From IMG/VR virus record IMGVR_UViG_3300004192_000001, positions 1 through 39,826 of that record: DNA of 39,826 nt. One strand, written 5' to 3'. Of the stretch, positions 7,977 to 17,912 are shown one piece after another (positions within the stretch are counted from its first letter, which is position 1; the number at the start of each line of letters is the position of its first letter). This DNA comes from a virus. The notes beneath the pieces are model-generated. The model saw only the letters and a list, made by a program, of their open reading frames with translations, had not been told where the DNA came from and did not search any database. Made by a program: the position numbers and the translations under genes.

Positions 7977-10150
7977 CGTGCGCCCTCCCCGCCGCCTTGC
8001 CCCAGGCAGGCCTTCAGTGCGTCGGCGGCCTCGGCATCGGCGCGGATGGCGTCGAGCTCGGCGCGCAACGAGACATCGCCGCCGTCCAGGTGCACGGTGA
8101 TATCGCCGCCGGCGGCCGCCATCGCGCGGTCGAGATCGGCGAGGCGCGCGCGGAAGGCAGCGGGATCTTCGGTGGCTGCCGCCAGCCGGCCGAGGGCCGC
8201 TAGTGGCGCGTCGCCTTCGCGTCCGCCCTGGCCTGCGCCATCTTCGCCAAGCTGCGGAATTTCGTCGCCCGCGCGCGCAGGTCCTCGGCGATCAGCCGGT
8301 CGGGCTGCGTCTTCGCCGCCGCTTCGAGCTGCGCCGCGATCTGAAGATGTCTCTCGGGCGGAAACCGCATCGTCAATGTCCCACCCCGGAATGTCGTCGA
8401 GGATATCGCGCACTGCCGGGACAGGCGCATCATCTCCCAATTCACGCATGATCGCAACGCGCTCCAGCGCGTCGCCCCAGTCGCTCTCGACGCCGCGCAC
8501 GATCAGCTCGGCCGCCGCGTCGACATCATCGGCATGGACTGAGAGGTCATGCCCCTCCTCGGCCGCGCGGGCGCGAATGTTCTCTGCCTCGGCCGCGATC
8601 TCGTCACGCCAGCGCTGGTCGGTATCAGCGTCGGCCGACGCGTTGCGCTCGCCGGCCGCGACCTGGTCACGCTGCCGATAGGTCGGCCGCTTGTGCCGGA
8701 ACTCGGCGTCGAGCGCCTCGTAGAGCTCGGCCGTGATGTCGCGCGAGGGCGCGTCCGCCGGCTGCGGCGGCAGATAGCCCTCCTCGATCAGCATAGGCTC
8801 CAGCCGGTCGATGGCATGGCCATTGCGGCGCGCCACGGGGCCGACGCCCGGCACGAAGGCCTTGTCGAAGCCGGCGGAGCGCGCATCGGCATCGAGGCGG
8901 ATCCCGCCATTCATGGCGATGAAGCGCGCCAGCGAGACCGGGCGCAGCGGGCGATCGGATCGACGGCGGGCGGGCGCTGGGGGCGGAGTGACTTCCCCGG
9001 CCTCGCCCGCCGTCTCACGCTGCGCGTCGGAGGCACCGCGCAGGCGTGTCTCAAGGTCTTCAAGCTTCCGGTCGAAGCCGGAGAGGATCTCGCGTGTGCT
9101 CGCCTCCATCCGCGTCTGCATCTCGTCGAGCGCCTCGGCATGGACCGCCTTGCCGGCCGAGCTCGGATCGGGCGAGAGGCCATCCACCAGCTGGTCGCGC
9201 TCGACGATGCGCGCAGCAGCATCGAGATCCTCGGGAGCAACCTCGCGCAGGGCGGCCGGCATCGCGCCGGGCTCGACACGCGCCGGCGCAGCCTCTGCCA
9301 TGGCCGGCACGTCGGCGGCGCGCGCTGCGACGGGCTCCAGTGATGGTGCGTCTAGACGCGGGCTCGCAGAGGCCGAAGGAGACTCCACGCCCGGCCGGGC
9401 TGCAACACCGTCGCTCGGCGCGGCGGCGCGGCGCATGAGCCAGCCACCGGCCCGGAACAGGCCAGCCAGTCCGGCATTGCCGATGCCGGCTTCCAGCACG
9501 TTGCCGAGCGCCCGGCCGAAGCCTGCCTCAAGGCCAAGCTCGGCGCGGCCGGCTTCGATCATCGGTTCCTGAAGCGCCTGGACGGAGACGCCGAGGCCGA
9601 ACTCGCGAGCGAGCATGTTCAGCACGGGGCCGCGCGCCGGGCCCCCGACGAACATGGTGCCGAGATTGACCGGGTCGAGCCCCTGCCGGGTCGCGCCGGC
9701 CAGGAAGCCGACAGCATGGCCGGACAGGCCATAGGTGCGATCGGCGATGTCGGCGGCCTGCCGCTCCGTCTCCGCCGCCTTGGCGCGGGCGCGGGCCGGA
9801 ATATCGAGATAGGGCTTGATCTTCTCCTGCTGCTCCGGCGTCAGGCCGGTCGTCAGGTCGGCGAGCTCGCGGGCCTGATCCTGCAAGGTCGCACCGGCAT
9901 AGCCATCGGCTCGCAGGCGCTTGCCCTGGCTTTCGGCGAGCGCGGACAGGGATTGGCCGGAGACGGTTTCGACCTGGTCGCGCAATTCGCGATGGGCATC
10001 GGCCCAGGGCGCGCCGACACCGAAGGCGGTATCGAGCCCGGCCGCGTCCCAGCTCGCTTTCCAGATCTCGCCGAAGGTGGCGGGATTGGCGGCAAGCGGC
10101 CCGCGCGCGGCGGCATCGCGTTCGGCAGCGAAGGCGTTATCCCAGCTCAT
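7973..10150 (-). CDS. internal virion / DNA-ejection protein
   Basis: The 725-residue protein lies between two other large virion proteins and is joined to both by ATGA overlaps. The N-terminal part has helical stretches and a Gly/Ala-rich, partly hydrophobic region (YGLSGHAVGFLAGATRQGL, GNAGLAGLFRAGGWLM) that may insert in a membrane. Residues about 230-310 are low-complexity Pro/Ala, and the C-terminal half is highly charged with helical repeats. I recognise no catalytic domain. By position it corresponds to one of the T7 core proteins. A copy of the 12-bp palindrome GCGTCTAGACGC lies in its coding region. Confidence 0.7.
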   Translation of the reverse strand: MSWDNAFAAERDAAARGPLAANPATFGEIWKASWDAAGLDTAFGVGAPWADAHRELRDQVETVSGQSLSALAESQGKRLRADGYAGATLQDQARELADLTTGLTPEQQEKIKPYLDIPARARAKAAETERQAADIADRTYGLSGHAVGFLAGATRQGLDPVNLGTMFVGGPARGPVLNMLAREFGLGVSVQALQEPMIEAGRAELGLEAGFGRALGNVLEAGIGNAGLAGLFRAGGWLMRRAAAPSDGVAARPGVESPSASASPRLDAPSLEPVAARAADVPAMAEAAPARVEPGAMPAALREVAPEDLDAAARIVERDQLVDGLSPDPSSAGKAVHAEALDEMQTRMEASTREILSGFDRKLEDLETRLRGASDAQRETAGEAGEVTPPPAPARRRSDRPLRPVSLARFIAMNGGIRLDADARSAGFDKAFVPGVGPVARRNGHAIDRLEPMLIEEGYLPPQPADAPSRDITAELYEALDAEFRHKRPTYRQRDQVAAGERNASADADTDQRWRDEIAAEAENIRARAAEEGHDLSVHADDVDAAAELIVRGVESDWGDALERVAIMRELGDDAPVPAVRDILDDIPGWDIDDAVSARETSSDRGAARSGGEDAARPADRRGPARAGDEIPQLGEDGAGQGGREGDAPLAALGRLAAATEDPAAFRARLADLDRAMAAAGGDITVHLDGGDVSLRAELDAIRADAEAADALKACLGQGGGEGAR
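9348..9359. repeat. 12-bp palindrome GCGTCTAGACGC, copy 1
   Basis: This is a perfect palindrome, one of four identical copies in the window (others at 26430, 27481 and 36656). This copy lies inside an ejection-protein gene, where it encodes RLDA on the minus strand. CTAG is rare in this sequence, so finding four identical 12-mers around it is striking. Confidence 0.85.
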
Positions 10151-13092
10151 GGCTTCGCCTTCCGCAGACGTTCGAGCTCGGCACGGGTCGCAACCAGGTC
10201 GCGCTCGATGCGCGAGCGGATCTGGCCGCCAAGGATGCTCTCGGGCGACGGCGCGCGGGCCTTGGCGTAGCTGTCCTGTTCATCCAGCAGGTCGGCGAGG
10301 CGCTGCTCGGCGATCTCGATCGAACGGGCCGTCTCGCCGGCGGCGCTGCCATAGGGGCCGCGCTCGGCCGGCTGCGGGAAGGCGCGATCCTGCCAGTCAG
10401 GCCGATCCGGGCGCTTGAGCCCGCCCCGGATCAGGCCGGAAGCCACGGCCTGGTCGCGATCGCTCGCGCCCCAGCCGGCATCGGCCCGCTTGATCGCAGG
10501 CGTCAGGTCGATGACGAGCGGCTTGCCCTTGGCATCGAGCACGGCGGCATCCTGCCCGTTCGGGCCTGGCAGGGTGACGCGGTAACGGCCATCGCCATAG
10601 CCATCCGGGCGGAGACGCCCCTGCGCGCGCAGGAACTCGATATCGACCGGCTTGCCATCGCGGCCGGTCGGCTGGCCGCCGATATCATCGATCGAGAGCG
10701 ACCCAATGGCCTGCTCGAAACGCGCCGCCGGCACACCCTGCGGCAATGGCACCTTGACGCCGTTGATCTTGGCGAGCTTGCCGGTGACGCTCTCGATCGC
10801 CTGTTCCATCGCCTTCGGGTCGGAGGCATCGAACAGGGCACCCTTGCCGTCGCGATCGGCGACATAGACGGCCAGCGATGCGTCGATCATCTCGGCCTGG
10901 ACAGCGGGCGGAAAGACCGAGCCGCCGAGTGTCCGGCCCAGCGCCGTCTTCAGGTCCGCCGCCTTGCCGTCATCGACGCCGGCCTGTTTCATCAGCGCCG
11001 CGCCGCGCGCGACCTTCTGCCCCAGCGCAGGGTCGCGCGCGGCCAGCCGGCCGGCGATGATCGTCAGCTTGTCGGCCCCCAGCTGCGTCATCGCGGCCTC
11101 ATAAGCCGCATCGGACATCGAGCGCGCCGCCGTCTCGGCGAAGCGGAAGCGCTCATCGGGATTGGCGTGGTCGAAGCCGTTCTTGTAGGCCGCGACCTCT
11201 TGCGGCTTGAACGGCTTGATATCCGCGCCATAGCGCCCGGCCGCGATCTCGGCCTGCTGGCCACGCTGGTTCAGCGCCTCGCCCATATTGGGCGCGGCGA
11301 GCTGCGCCGGCATGGCGATGACCGGCGCGCCCGAGCGTTCGAGGAGGCCGACAGGATTGGTGTTGCGCTCGCGGGCGACCGTCTCCGCCACGGTCTGCAT
11401 GGCGTCGAAGCGCTCGCGCTCCTCCTGCGTCACATGCGGCGCGGCGGCCATGCGGGCGCGCTCCGAGGCGAGCGCCGCCTCCAAGCGTGCCGGCGAGGCA
11501 TTGTAGGCTTCCTTGATCGCAGGAGCGATGCGCTCGACATAGTCGAGCTCGCGGAGAGACTTCGCGCTGGCCGCGTCGCCGCCGGCGGCGGCCTGGGTCA
11601 AGGTGGCACGGGTCTGCGCGACCAGCTGCGGATCCTGGGCGAAGCCCTGCTTGAACGCAGCCGTGATCGAGCCGGCATCGTCACGAGCCACGCTGGCCAG
11701 TGCATCGCGAACGCGCTTCTGGGCCGCAAGATCGCTATCGAGCTCGGTCCCAACCGCCGTCGCGGCCTGGAATACGGCGGACTGGCCGAGGCGCGGGGTG
11801 CGAGCCGGATCAGCGCCGAGGCGCCTGAACATGTCCGCGACGTAATCCTTCGTCTTCTTGCCCGGATTGTCCCTCGTTCCGTCCTGGACGCTATCAGGGA
11901 TGACGCTGATGAAATCCGAGACCGAGTAGCCCGGCCCGAACTTCTCCAGGGCGGAGTTGTGCCATTTGTCGGCATTGCCGGAGCCGGCATGGTAGGCGGC
12001 GAAGGCTGGGCCGAGGCGGCCCTCATAGCGGGTCGCGAGATCGCCCATATGCTTCACGGCCATCTGGCGCGCGAGCAGAGGCCGCGACTTGAGCGTGGCG
12101 CGGACGCTCGCGTCATCCTGGCCGTCGAAGATGGCGATGCCCATCTGCTTGCCGATCATGCGGGCGGTATCCGGCATGATCTGGGTCAGGCCGGCAGCGC
12201 CCTTGGGGCTAACGGCATCGGGGTTGCCCGAGCTCTCCTGCGGGATCAGCGCCTTGTCGATGACGGCCGGCATGTGGCGGAGATCGGTAACGCGGCCGAC
12301 CATGGCCATGCCGCGCGCCGGGTCGAAACGGGCGGCGTTCTTCGCCTCCTCCGTGAACAGCGTCGACGCGGCGGCCTGCGCCTGCTGGAGCCGCGCTTGC
12401 CGCTCCTGCGGCGTGAGCGAGGTGAAGCGTTGCGGATCCTCCAGCGCGATCGCGGCCGCCTGCGGGTTCTCCGCAATCGCCTTGACGGCATCAGTATCGT
12501 CCACCGTGCGCGAGAAGGCGGATTTGCGTGTCTGCGCGGCCTGGCGCGTGATCCAACCCTTGTTCGCGGCATCGTCGACCTGGTCGTTATAGCTGGTGGT
12601 GATGGCCGCGCGCTCTGTCGACGAGCCGGCCCGCGAGACCTTCGTCAGCGCGATCGGCTGCTGAGCGTCGAGATCGGCATTGACCGCGTCGCTCTGCTTG
12701 CGCAGGGCCTGGCCGCGATACTGCGATTGCGAGGATGTGCCATAGCGGGTGAGCTGGGTTTCCAGCTGGGCGCGCTGCGTCGGATCCGAGACGTTGCCGA
12801 GCGCCTTCTGGCGGATCTTCAGTTCTTCATCCGCGTAGCGCTGGGCCGCCGTCGCCGGGTCCTGGTCGTTCTCGTAGCGCTTGTCGAGCTCGGCGGTCTC
12901 GGTCAGGTAGCCCGTTGTGGCGCGAGCCTTCGCGGCCGCGCCCTGCGCCTCCTGGAGAGCGTTGCCAATGCCGGCGACCGCCTGGCCGACTCGCACCGCG
13001 CCGGCCGCCGTCGCGCTGCCGTCGTCGAGCTGCGGCAGAGCCTGCGGGCCGGGCGTCGGGGCGCGGGAGGTGATGGTCTCGAACCCGGCCAT
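10147..13092 (-). CDS. internal virion protein with lytic transglycosylase (SLT) domain
   Basis: I place the start at 13092 (MAGFETI, 981 residues), where ATG overlaps the previous stop as TGATG. The first 270 residues are helical and Gln/Ala-rich. Residues about 275-385 form an SLT-type transglycosylase domain: LIPQESSGNPDAVSPKGA with the expected catalytic Glu286 in the ES motif, then GLTQIMPDTA, and AAYHAGSGN further on. The remaining 600 residues are long helical stretches. In T7 the equivalent activity is in gp16 and locally opens peptidoglycan for DNA entry. This gene is first of the three large ejection proteins. Confidence 0.88.
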   Translation of the reverse strand: MAGFETITSRAPTPGPQALPQLDDGSATAAGAVRVGQAVAGIGNALQEAQGAAAKARATTGYLTETAELDKRYENDQDPATAAQRYADEELKIRQKALGNVSDPTQRAQLETQLTRYGTSSQSQYRGQALRKQSDAVNADLDAQQPIALTKVSRAGSSTERAAITTSYNDQVDDAANKGWITRQAAQTRKSAFSRTVDDTDAVKAIAENPQAAAIALEDPQRFTSLTPQERQARLQQAQAAASTLFTEEAKNAARFDPARGMAMVGRVTDLRHMPAVIDKALIPQESSGNPDAVSPKGAAGLTQIMPDTARMIGKQMGIAIFDGQDDASVRATLKSRPLLARQMAVKHMGDLATRYEGRLGPAFAAYHAGSGNADKWHNSALEKFGPGYSVSDFISVIPDSVQDGTRDNPGKKTKDYVADMFRRLGADPARTPRLGQSAVFQAATAVGTELDSDLAAQKRVRDALASVARDDAGSITAAFKQGFAQDPQLVAQTRATLTQAAAGGDAASAKSLRELDYVERIAPAIKEAYNASPARLEAALASERARMAAAPHVTQEERERFDAMQTVAETVARERNTNPVGLLERSGAPVIAMPAQLAAPNMGEALNQRGQQAEIAAGRYGADIKPFKPQEVAAYKNGFDHANPDERFRFAETAARSMSDAAYEAAMTQLGADKLTIIAGRLAARDPALGQKVARGAALMKQAGVDDGKAADLKTALGRTLGGSVFPPAVQAEMIDASLAVYVADRDGKGALFDASDPKAMEQAIESVTGKLAKINGVKVPLPQGVPAARFEQAIGSLSIDDIGGQPTGRDGKPVDIEFLRAQGRLRPDGYGDGRYRVTLPGPNGQDAAVLDAKGKPLVIDLTPAIKRADAGWGASDRDQAVASGLIRGGLKRPDRPDWQDRAFPQPAERGPYGSAAGETARSIEIAEQRLADLLDEQDSYAKARAPSPESILGGQIRSRIERDLVATRAELERLRKAKP

Positions 13093-13634
13093 CAGAACCT
13101 CCACCAATCGCTGGAGGTGCCGCCGACGACCGCGCCCGTGGCGCTGCCTCCCGCACTGCCGCCGGACGGCATGGCCTTCATGGCGAAGGGCGATATGGAC
13201 GAGAGCATGGAGGAAGCCGCGCCGAGGAAGGCCCCACGCTTGGCGTCTGCCGCCTTGCCGAGGGAGCCTGCGGCGGACCAGAGCTGCTGCGCGCTGGACT
13301 GGAGCCCGCTGGCGCGGGTCAGCAGCGCATCCGTCTCGCCCTGCGCGGCCGAAAGGCCCTGCACGACCAGCGGCGAGCCATAGGCCGGATCGATATCGCG
13401 CGCCGTCACGCTCGCCACCTGGTTATTCAGGACCTGGTCCGTGCGCTCCCGCACGCGGCTTTCCTCGAATGCGCCGCGCTGGAGCTCCATGTCCGCATTG
13501 CGCTGCGCCATCCAGGCCTGCATGCGGGCGGCCCTGGCCGAGCCGCGACCGGCCATGAGCTGACCGCCGGCCGAAAGAGCGCCGCCGCCGATCGACGTCA
13601 CAGCCGCCAAAGCCGTCATCGGATCGACGCACAT
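13092..13634 (-). CDS. gp14-like internal virion protein
   Basis: The 180-residue protein begins MCVDPMTALAAVTSIGGGAL, a short membrane-like N terminus typical of small core proteins such as T7 gp14. This is followed by a helical region with Arg/Gln (ARAARMQAWMAQRNADMELQ) and a Gly/Ser-rich end. It sits between the nozzle and the transglycosylase-bearing ejection protein, with TGATG overlaps on both sides. The conserved order nozzle, small core protein, large core proteins supports the call. Confidence 0.75.
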   Translation of the reverse strand: MCVDPMTALAAVTSIGGGALSAGGQLMAGRGSARAARMQAWMAQRNADMELQRGAFEESRVRERTDQVLNNQVASVTARDIDPAYGSPLVVQGLSAAQGETDALLTRASGLQSSAQQLWSAAGSLGKAADAKRGAFLGAASSMLSSISPFAMKAMPSGGSAGGSATGAVVGGTSSDWWRF

Positions 13635-15826
13635 CAGCCCCTCCTCACATCGATGTCGGGAGAGACCCCGGAGAGGGTGAAGGGCAGCGGCGCGGAGCCG
13701 TAGATCTCGATATCGAGCTCGTCTGCGGTCGCGGAGGCCGGGGAAAGCCGGACAGGCCCGTCATTCAGCCGAAGCGGCTGATTGGACGGGCCTGTGCCGC
13801 CGGTCGGGAAGATGCGTTCGGGCTGTTCGCCATTGACGCGCACGAAGCCGCCGGCACTCTCGACGGTCTCCAGCAACACCTTGTTGGCGCGCTTGCCGTC
13901 GATCTTGCTGGAGCCCGAAGGTGTATCGATCTCGGGCGGCAGGAGGCGGATACGCCACTCGATCGGCAGGCCGACGCAGCCTGCCTTCGCTGGCGTCGAC
14001 AGCGTGATCTTGCCGCCGGTCACAACCGTGTTCGGCTGCGCCGCGCCGTCGGCGAAGACGGAGACCGTCTTGCCTTCGAGATGGCCGAGGCCGGTAATCT
14101 CGGAGACGGGCGACGGGAAATCGAAGGGCAGGCCACAATCGACGAACCAGGCGCCCTCGGCGGTCGGCGCATCCTCATCGATCGCTTCGAAGAAGGGCTT
14201 GAGCTGCTCGATATAGCGCCGGGTCACCCCGTTGATCGTCCGCCGGGTGACGAGCCAGAGCTCATCATCCACCGCCTCCTGGCCGGGAATGACCGCGATG
14301 TTCTCGACGAAGGCACCAGGCATCGGCTGGCGGCTCCAGCCGACGACTTCCTGGTCGGGCCGGAACGTCAGGGACAACAGCGAACCGTCCTGGCAGGCGA
14401 TCCAGACCAGGCGGTGCGGCGCGCGCTGATAGGCGAGATCGCGCGCCTTCCCGCGCAGGATCCGGCGCGAGAACTCGCTCGGCTGCTTGATCGTCAGCCC
14501 TTCGGCCAGAGGATCGAACTCGCCGAAGACGATGTCGCGGCGGCTGTTGGTGATCCAGATCACGCCGCCATCGACCATCACAGGGCGGTGCGGAGCCGAA
14601 CTCTCCTTCTTGTTGATGATCGGCCGCATGTTGGCGATCGTCAGCGCATCGAAGATATTGGGACCGCGAATGATCCATTCCGAACCCGAGCAGCCGACCA
14701 CGATGATGCCGCTCGCCTGCATCCATTCGATGTTGGGCAGCTCGCCATCCGGGGGCGACAGGCGCACGGTCAGGGCGCTGTTCTCGGTGGTATCGATCTC
14801 GAAATCGTAGAAATCGCCGGGCCGTGTCGCCCAGAACAGATCACCGCGGGCGAAGCAGAGCCGCTGGTCGAGATAGGTGATGCGGGTGGGAAAGCCGCGC
14901 GTCGGGACGAGCGACCAGGAGCCCTCGTACCAACGCTTCGTCGGCGCGGAGACGACCGATGACGGCAGTTCGCCACTGACGACGACATAGCCCGCCGTCG
15001 TGCTGGTGATCGTGCCGTTGAGCTTCACATAGCCGTAGCCCGGATGAACAAAGGTCCAGGCGGTGTTGCCAGAGCCGGCAACCTGGACGCCTTCCAGATG
15101 GATCGGCGGGTTGGGGCCGCTGTCACCTCCGCCGGCGCGATAGACCCGACCTTGCCAACGCCTCTGCTCGCCGGCGGTGACGGTCTCGTTCGCCTTCCAC
15201 AAGGGGATGCTGTCGAGCGAGCTTTCGTCCAGACGCCAGATCGTATCGAAATGCCCGGCTTGGAAGATCGGAGCCGAAGCGGTGAGCGTGCCGGCACCCG
15301 TCGCAGCATTCGCCTGGAGCGTGACCTCCGAGACATTCATGGGTTCGAGCGGCGGCTTCTCCGGCTCGTAATTGTCCAAGGTCCAGTTGGCATGACCGAG
15401 GCGCTTGATGCGCCGCGTGCGGTGGCCGGGCGCGGTGACGAAGATCGTATCGGTGACCGACTGCCAGCGCAGATCTGGCAGGTTCCCGTCAGACCAGGGA
15501 TGCGGGAGCTCATAGGGCACGCCCGGCGCGCTCTCGACGATGCCGCCATTGCGATAGAAGCGGATGAAGCCCGCGTTGAGCACGAGCATGTAGGCATCCG
15601 CTTTGGAGAAGCGGAACGGTAACAGCCCGGCCACACGCCCTTCATTGCGCAGCTCGGCGACGAAGCGCGTGCCGGAGCGGCGCTTGAGACCGCCCTCGAC
15701 CATGACGACCACGTTCTCGCCACGCCTCACCGCGATCTGGCGCTTGGCGAGATCCCGCCTGGCCCAGAGCTCCTTCGAGACCTCGCCGGCGGCAAAGGAG
15801 AGCTGGCTGTTGAGGACGGAGCCCAT
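13634..15826 (-). CDS. tail nozzle / tail tubular protein B-like
   Basis: The 730-residue protein begins LNSQLSFAAGEVSKELWARRDLAK, then RRGENVVVMVEGGLKRRSGTRFV. This is the common opening of podoviral nozzle or tail-hub proteins (F-x-GE-x(n)-R-x-DLAKY, then GG-x-RRPGT-x-F). The rest is beta-rich, with propeller-like repeats (FYDFEIDTTENSALTVRLSP, IVVGCSGSEWIIRG). It assembles below the adaptor to extend the tail channel. It overlaps its neighbours by TGATG, and the adaptor immediately precedes it as in T7 (gp11-gp12). Confidence 0.85.
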   Translation of the reverse strand: MGSVLNSQLSFAAGEVSKELWARRDLAKRQIAVRRGENVVVMVEGGLKRRSGTRFVAELRNEGRVAGLLPFRFSKADAYMLVLNAGFIRFYRNGGIVESAPGVPYELPHPWSDGNLPDLRWQSVTDTIFVTAPGHRTRRIKRLGHANWTLDNYEPEKPPLEPMNVSEVTLQANAATGAGTLTASAPIFQAGHFDTIWRLDESSLDSIPLWKANETVTAGEQRRWQGRVYRAGGGDSGPNPPIHLEGVQVAGSGNTAWTFVHPGYGYVKLNGTITSTTAGYVVVSGELPSSVVSAPTKRWYEGSWSLVPTRGFPTRITYLDQRLCFARGDLFWATRPGDFYDFEIDTTENSALTVRLSPPDGELPNIEWMQASGIIVVGCSGSEWIIRGPNIFDALTIANMRPIINKKESSAPHRPVMVDGGVIWITNSRRDIVFGEFDPLAEGLTIKQPSEFSRRILRGKARDLAYQRAPHRLVWIACQDGSLLSLTFRPDQEVVGWSRQPMPGAFVENIAVIPGQEAVDDELWLVTRRTINGVTRRYIEQLKPFFEAIDEDAPTAEGAWFVDCGLPFDFPSPVSEITGLGHLEGKTVSVFADGAAQPNTVVTGGKITLSTPAKAGCVGLPIEWRIRLLPPEIDTPSGSSKIDGKRANKVLLETVESAGGFVRVNGEQPERIFPTGGTGPSNQPLRLNDGPVRLSPASATADELDIEIYGSAPLPFTLSGVSPDIDVRRG

Positions 15827-16443
15827 CAGCGCGCACCCCGGCGGCGGGCCGCGATCCAGCTCGTATCGCGCGGCAGCTCCTGGCGCGCGCCCTCCTGGCC
15901 ATCGCGACGCTTCGCCGTGGTCAGGCGGGCCTTGGCCTTGTCTTCCATGCGGTCCTGGTCGGACTTGTCGCGCGATACGACAGCCGCCAGGCCCTCGGCC
16001 AGACGGGCCGCGAAGGTGGAGACGAATTTCGGCGACCAGACGCCGACATTCACGATGCGCCAGGTGGCGGTGACCTTCGGGGCGCGCCGGCGGGCGAGGA
16101 GCACGCGCTGCTGCGGCGAAGTCGGGTCAGACGGGTTCGCCGGCGCGACCACCTTCCAGTCGTTCGGGCCGCAGCCTTCTACGGCCGTGATCTGGAGACA
16201 GTCGGCATCGAGGCCGTGGCGATACCAGCCATCCGCATCAGCCCCGAGGCTTTCGGCCGCCGGGGTGAATTCGACCTCAGCGAAATTCCAAGTGTGATCG
16301 CAGAGCAGATCATCGCGCGTGGTGGCGAAGATGGCCTTCGCCGACCGCGCGCGATGGGTTTCGTCGTCGAGCGAGACGATCGGCGGTTCCCCGAGCAGGG
16401 AAACCAGCGCCAGATTGGCGACCTCCGTCTCGCTCGCAGCCAT
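15826..16443 (-). CDS. adaptor / tail tubular protein A-like (T7 gp11 type)
   Basis: The 205-residue protein starts with the characteristic ETEVANLALVSLLGEPPI, then SLDDETHRARSAKAIF and DDLLCDHTWNFAE. These match the gp11 pattern in which a helical N terminus packs against the portal. The length fits the family. It joins the portal dodecamer to the nozzle. The C-terminal 45 residues are strongly basic (RMEDKAKARLTTAKRR). It lies directly before the nozzle gene with a one-base overlap. Confidence 0.88.
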   Translation of the reverse strand: MAASETEVANLALVSLLGEPPIVSLDDETHRARSAKAIFATTRDDLLCDHTWNFAEVEFTPAAESLGADADGWYRHGLDADCLQITAVEGCGPNDWKVVAPANPSDPTSPQQRVLLARRRAPKVTATWRIVNVGVWSPKFVSTFAARLAEGLAAVVSRDKSDQDRMEDKAKARLTTAKRRDGQEGARQELPRDTSWIAARRRGAR

Positions 16444-16907
16444 CAGAGCTTGCCGACCCAGGGCTGATAGATGTGGACCGTGCCGGCAGCGCCGGCATCC
16501 ACCTTCAGCGTCGCGACCACGGTGAACTGCCGCGCCGGATCTCGCGCCAGCCCGAGCAACTGCCAGAGCGGCTTAATCAGGTTCGGCGTGGTGACGACAG
16601 CAACCGGGCTCTTGGTGCCGGCGGAGCTCAGATTGAGCCCGTCCGCCAGCATGTCGGGATCCTCCAGGATGCCGATGTCGAAATCGGTCAGGCCGGTGAT
16701 CGCGGTATGGGTGACGAGCCCGTTCGGCAGCAGGATCGCGTGCGACGGGATCTTGCCGATGAGCAGCTGGGAGGTGGCGCTGTCGCCGTTCGCGATGGCG
16801 AAGGAGGCGAGCAGCGCGCGAACGGGATTGCCGAGGAAGATCGCCTCCGGCAGGAGGCGGCTGTCAGGAGCCTGGTAGCCCTGACCGTATTTGGTGACGA
16901 CGGCCAT
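16443..16907 (-). CDS. small structural protein between capsid and adaptor genes
   Basis: The 154-residue protein has no motif I can name. It is beta-rich (AILLPNGLVTHTAITGLTDFDIG, RQFTVVATLKVDAGAAGTVHIYQPW). Its place between the major capsid protein and the adaptor suggests a capsid decoration, head fibre or head-completion protein. It overlaps the adaptor start by one base and lies 66 bases after the capsid gene. Function is inferred from position only. Confidence 0.75.
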   Translation of the reverse strand: MAVVTKYGQGYQAPDSRLLPEAIFLGNPVRALLASFAIANGDSATSQLLIGKIPSHAILLPNGLVTHTAITGLTDFDIGILEDPDMLADGLNLSSAGTKSPVAVVTTPNLIKPLWQLLGLARDPARQFTVVATLKVDAGAAGTVHIYQPWVGKL

Positions 16908-16973
16908 TGCGGCCCTCCATGGTTCAGGTTTCCGGGGAGAGGGCGGCGCGCGCGAACGCTGCGCCGGCCGGGA

Positions 16974-17912
16974 TTACTCGCGCGGGACGCCGGCGGTGAT
17001 GTCGCAGCGGATGTCGATGACCTTGACGTCCTCGGAGCGGGTCGCGCCGGCCCAGAGCTCCATGTACGGATGCAGCCGGTACTTCTTCTGGACGTTGCGC
17101 TCGATCTGCGTTGTCAGCGGATCGAACTCGCCATAGTGCATGCCCGATTTGCACCACATCGGAATGCGGTGGATCGTAGTCGAGCCATCGACGAATTTCG
17201 GGCGCTGGTAGCGGACGAACTCCACGCCGAAGAAGGAGATGACCTTTTTGCTGCTGTCGTCGACGATCGTCTTCTCGCGATAGTCCTTCGACAGCAGCAT
17301 GGCCTGATTGTAGAAATTCTCCTCCTCGTCGGAGGCGATCGCGCAGAAGATCTGCTCGCTCTCGATATCGACTTCGTTCTTGACGAAGAGCGTGCGGCCG
17401 CGGGCGACCTTGGCGAAGGTCAGGCCGCTATTGGCGGCGACGCCCATCGGGACGAAGTTGACCGGCACCAGGTTGATATTGGCGTCGGCGGCATAGGCTT
17501 CCGTCTGGGTGCCGTCCTTGCCGACGATGCGCGGAGCGAAGAAGGCATCGCCGCAGATCATGTCCTTGCCGCGCGCCATGGTGGCCGCGCCGGTCTGTAC
17601 GTAGGGGGACTGCAACGCGATATGCGTCTTGATCCCATCTTCCTTCTCGATGAGGCGGCCCCACTCGACCTGCGTCGGAGCCATCCAGACCTGTTCGCTC
17701 TTCGGCTCGATGTGAGGGGTGTCGCCGCCGCGCGCGCCGTTGATGATCGGCTCGTCAGCGCCAAACAGGTCGATGACCTTGGCCTGGCGACCGGACATGC
17801 CGGACTGGTAGGTGAAGCGATCCGGGAACTTGGCGACCTTCTGCTGGACCGCGAGCTGGACGTTTTCCTGATAGGTGAGGCGATGGGCCTCGGTGATCTG
17901 CTCCAATGCCAT
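16974..17912 (-). CDS. major capsid protein
   Basis: The 312-residue protein is the likely HK97-fold shell subunit. The N-terminal helix (AHRLTYQENVQLAVQQKVAKF) leads to an extended-loop-like region (GGDTPHIEPKSEQVWMAPTQVEWGRLIEKED). Later blocks (GRTLFVKNEVDIESEQIFCAIASDEEE, FFGVEFVRYQRPKF, TRSEDVKVIDIRCD) read like the P and A domains. It follows the scaffolding gene after one intervening gene and a 243-base spacer with a strong hairpin. It has its own ribosome site (AGGAGCTCTCC before ATG). Length, residue composition and genome position agree with podoviral capsid proteins. Confidence 0.88.
   Translation of the reverse strand: MALEQITEAHRLTYQENVQLAVQQKVAKFPDRFTYQSGMSGRQAKVIDLFGADEPIINGARGGDTPHIEPKSEQVWMAPTQVEWGRLIEKEDGIKTHIALQSPYVQTGAATMARGKDMICGDAFFAPRIVGKDGTQTEAYAADANINLVPVNFVPMGVAANSGLTFAKVARGRTLFVKNEVDIESEQIFCAIASDEEENFYNQAMLLSKDYREKTIVDDSSKKVISFFGVEFVRYQRPKFVDGSTTIHRIPMWCKSGMHYGEFDPLTTQIERNVQKKYRLHPYMELWAGATRSEDVKVIDIRCDITAGVPRE

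Noticed and set aside
11167-13383. Long plus-strand frame opposite the transglycosylase ejection protein (738 codons)
   Set aside because: Shadow frame. The opposite strand encodes a recognisable SLT domain and continuous coupled genes.
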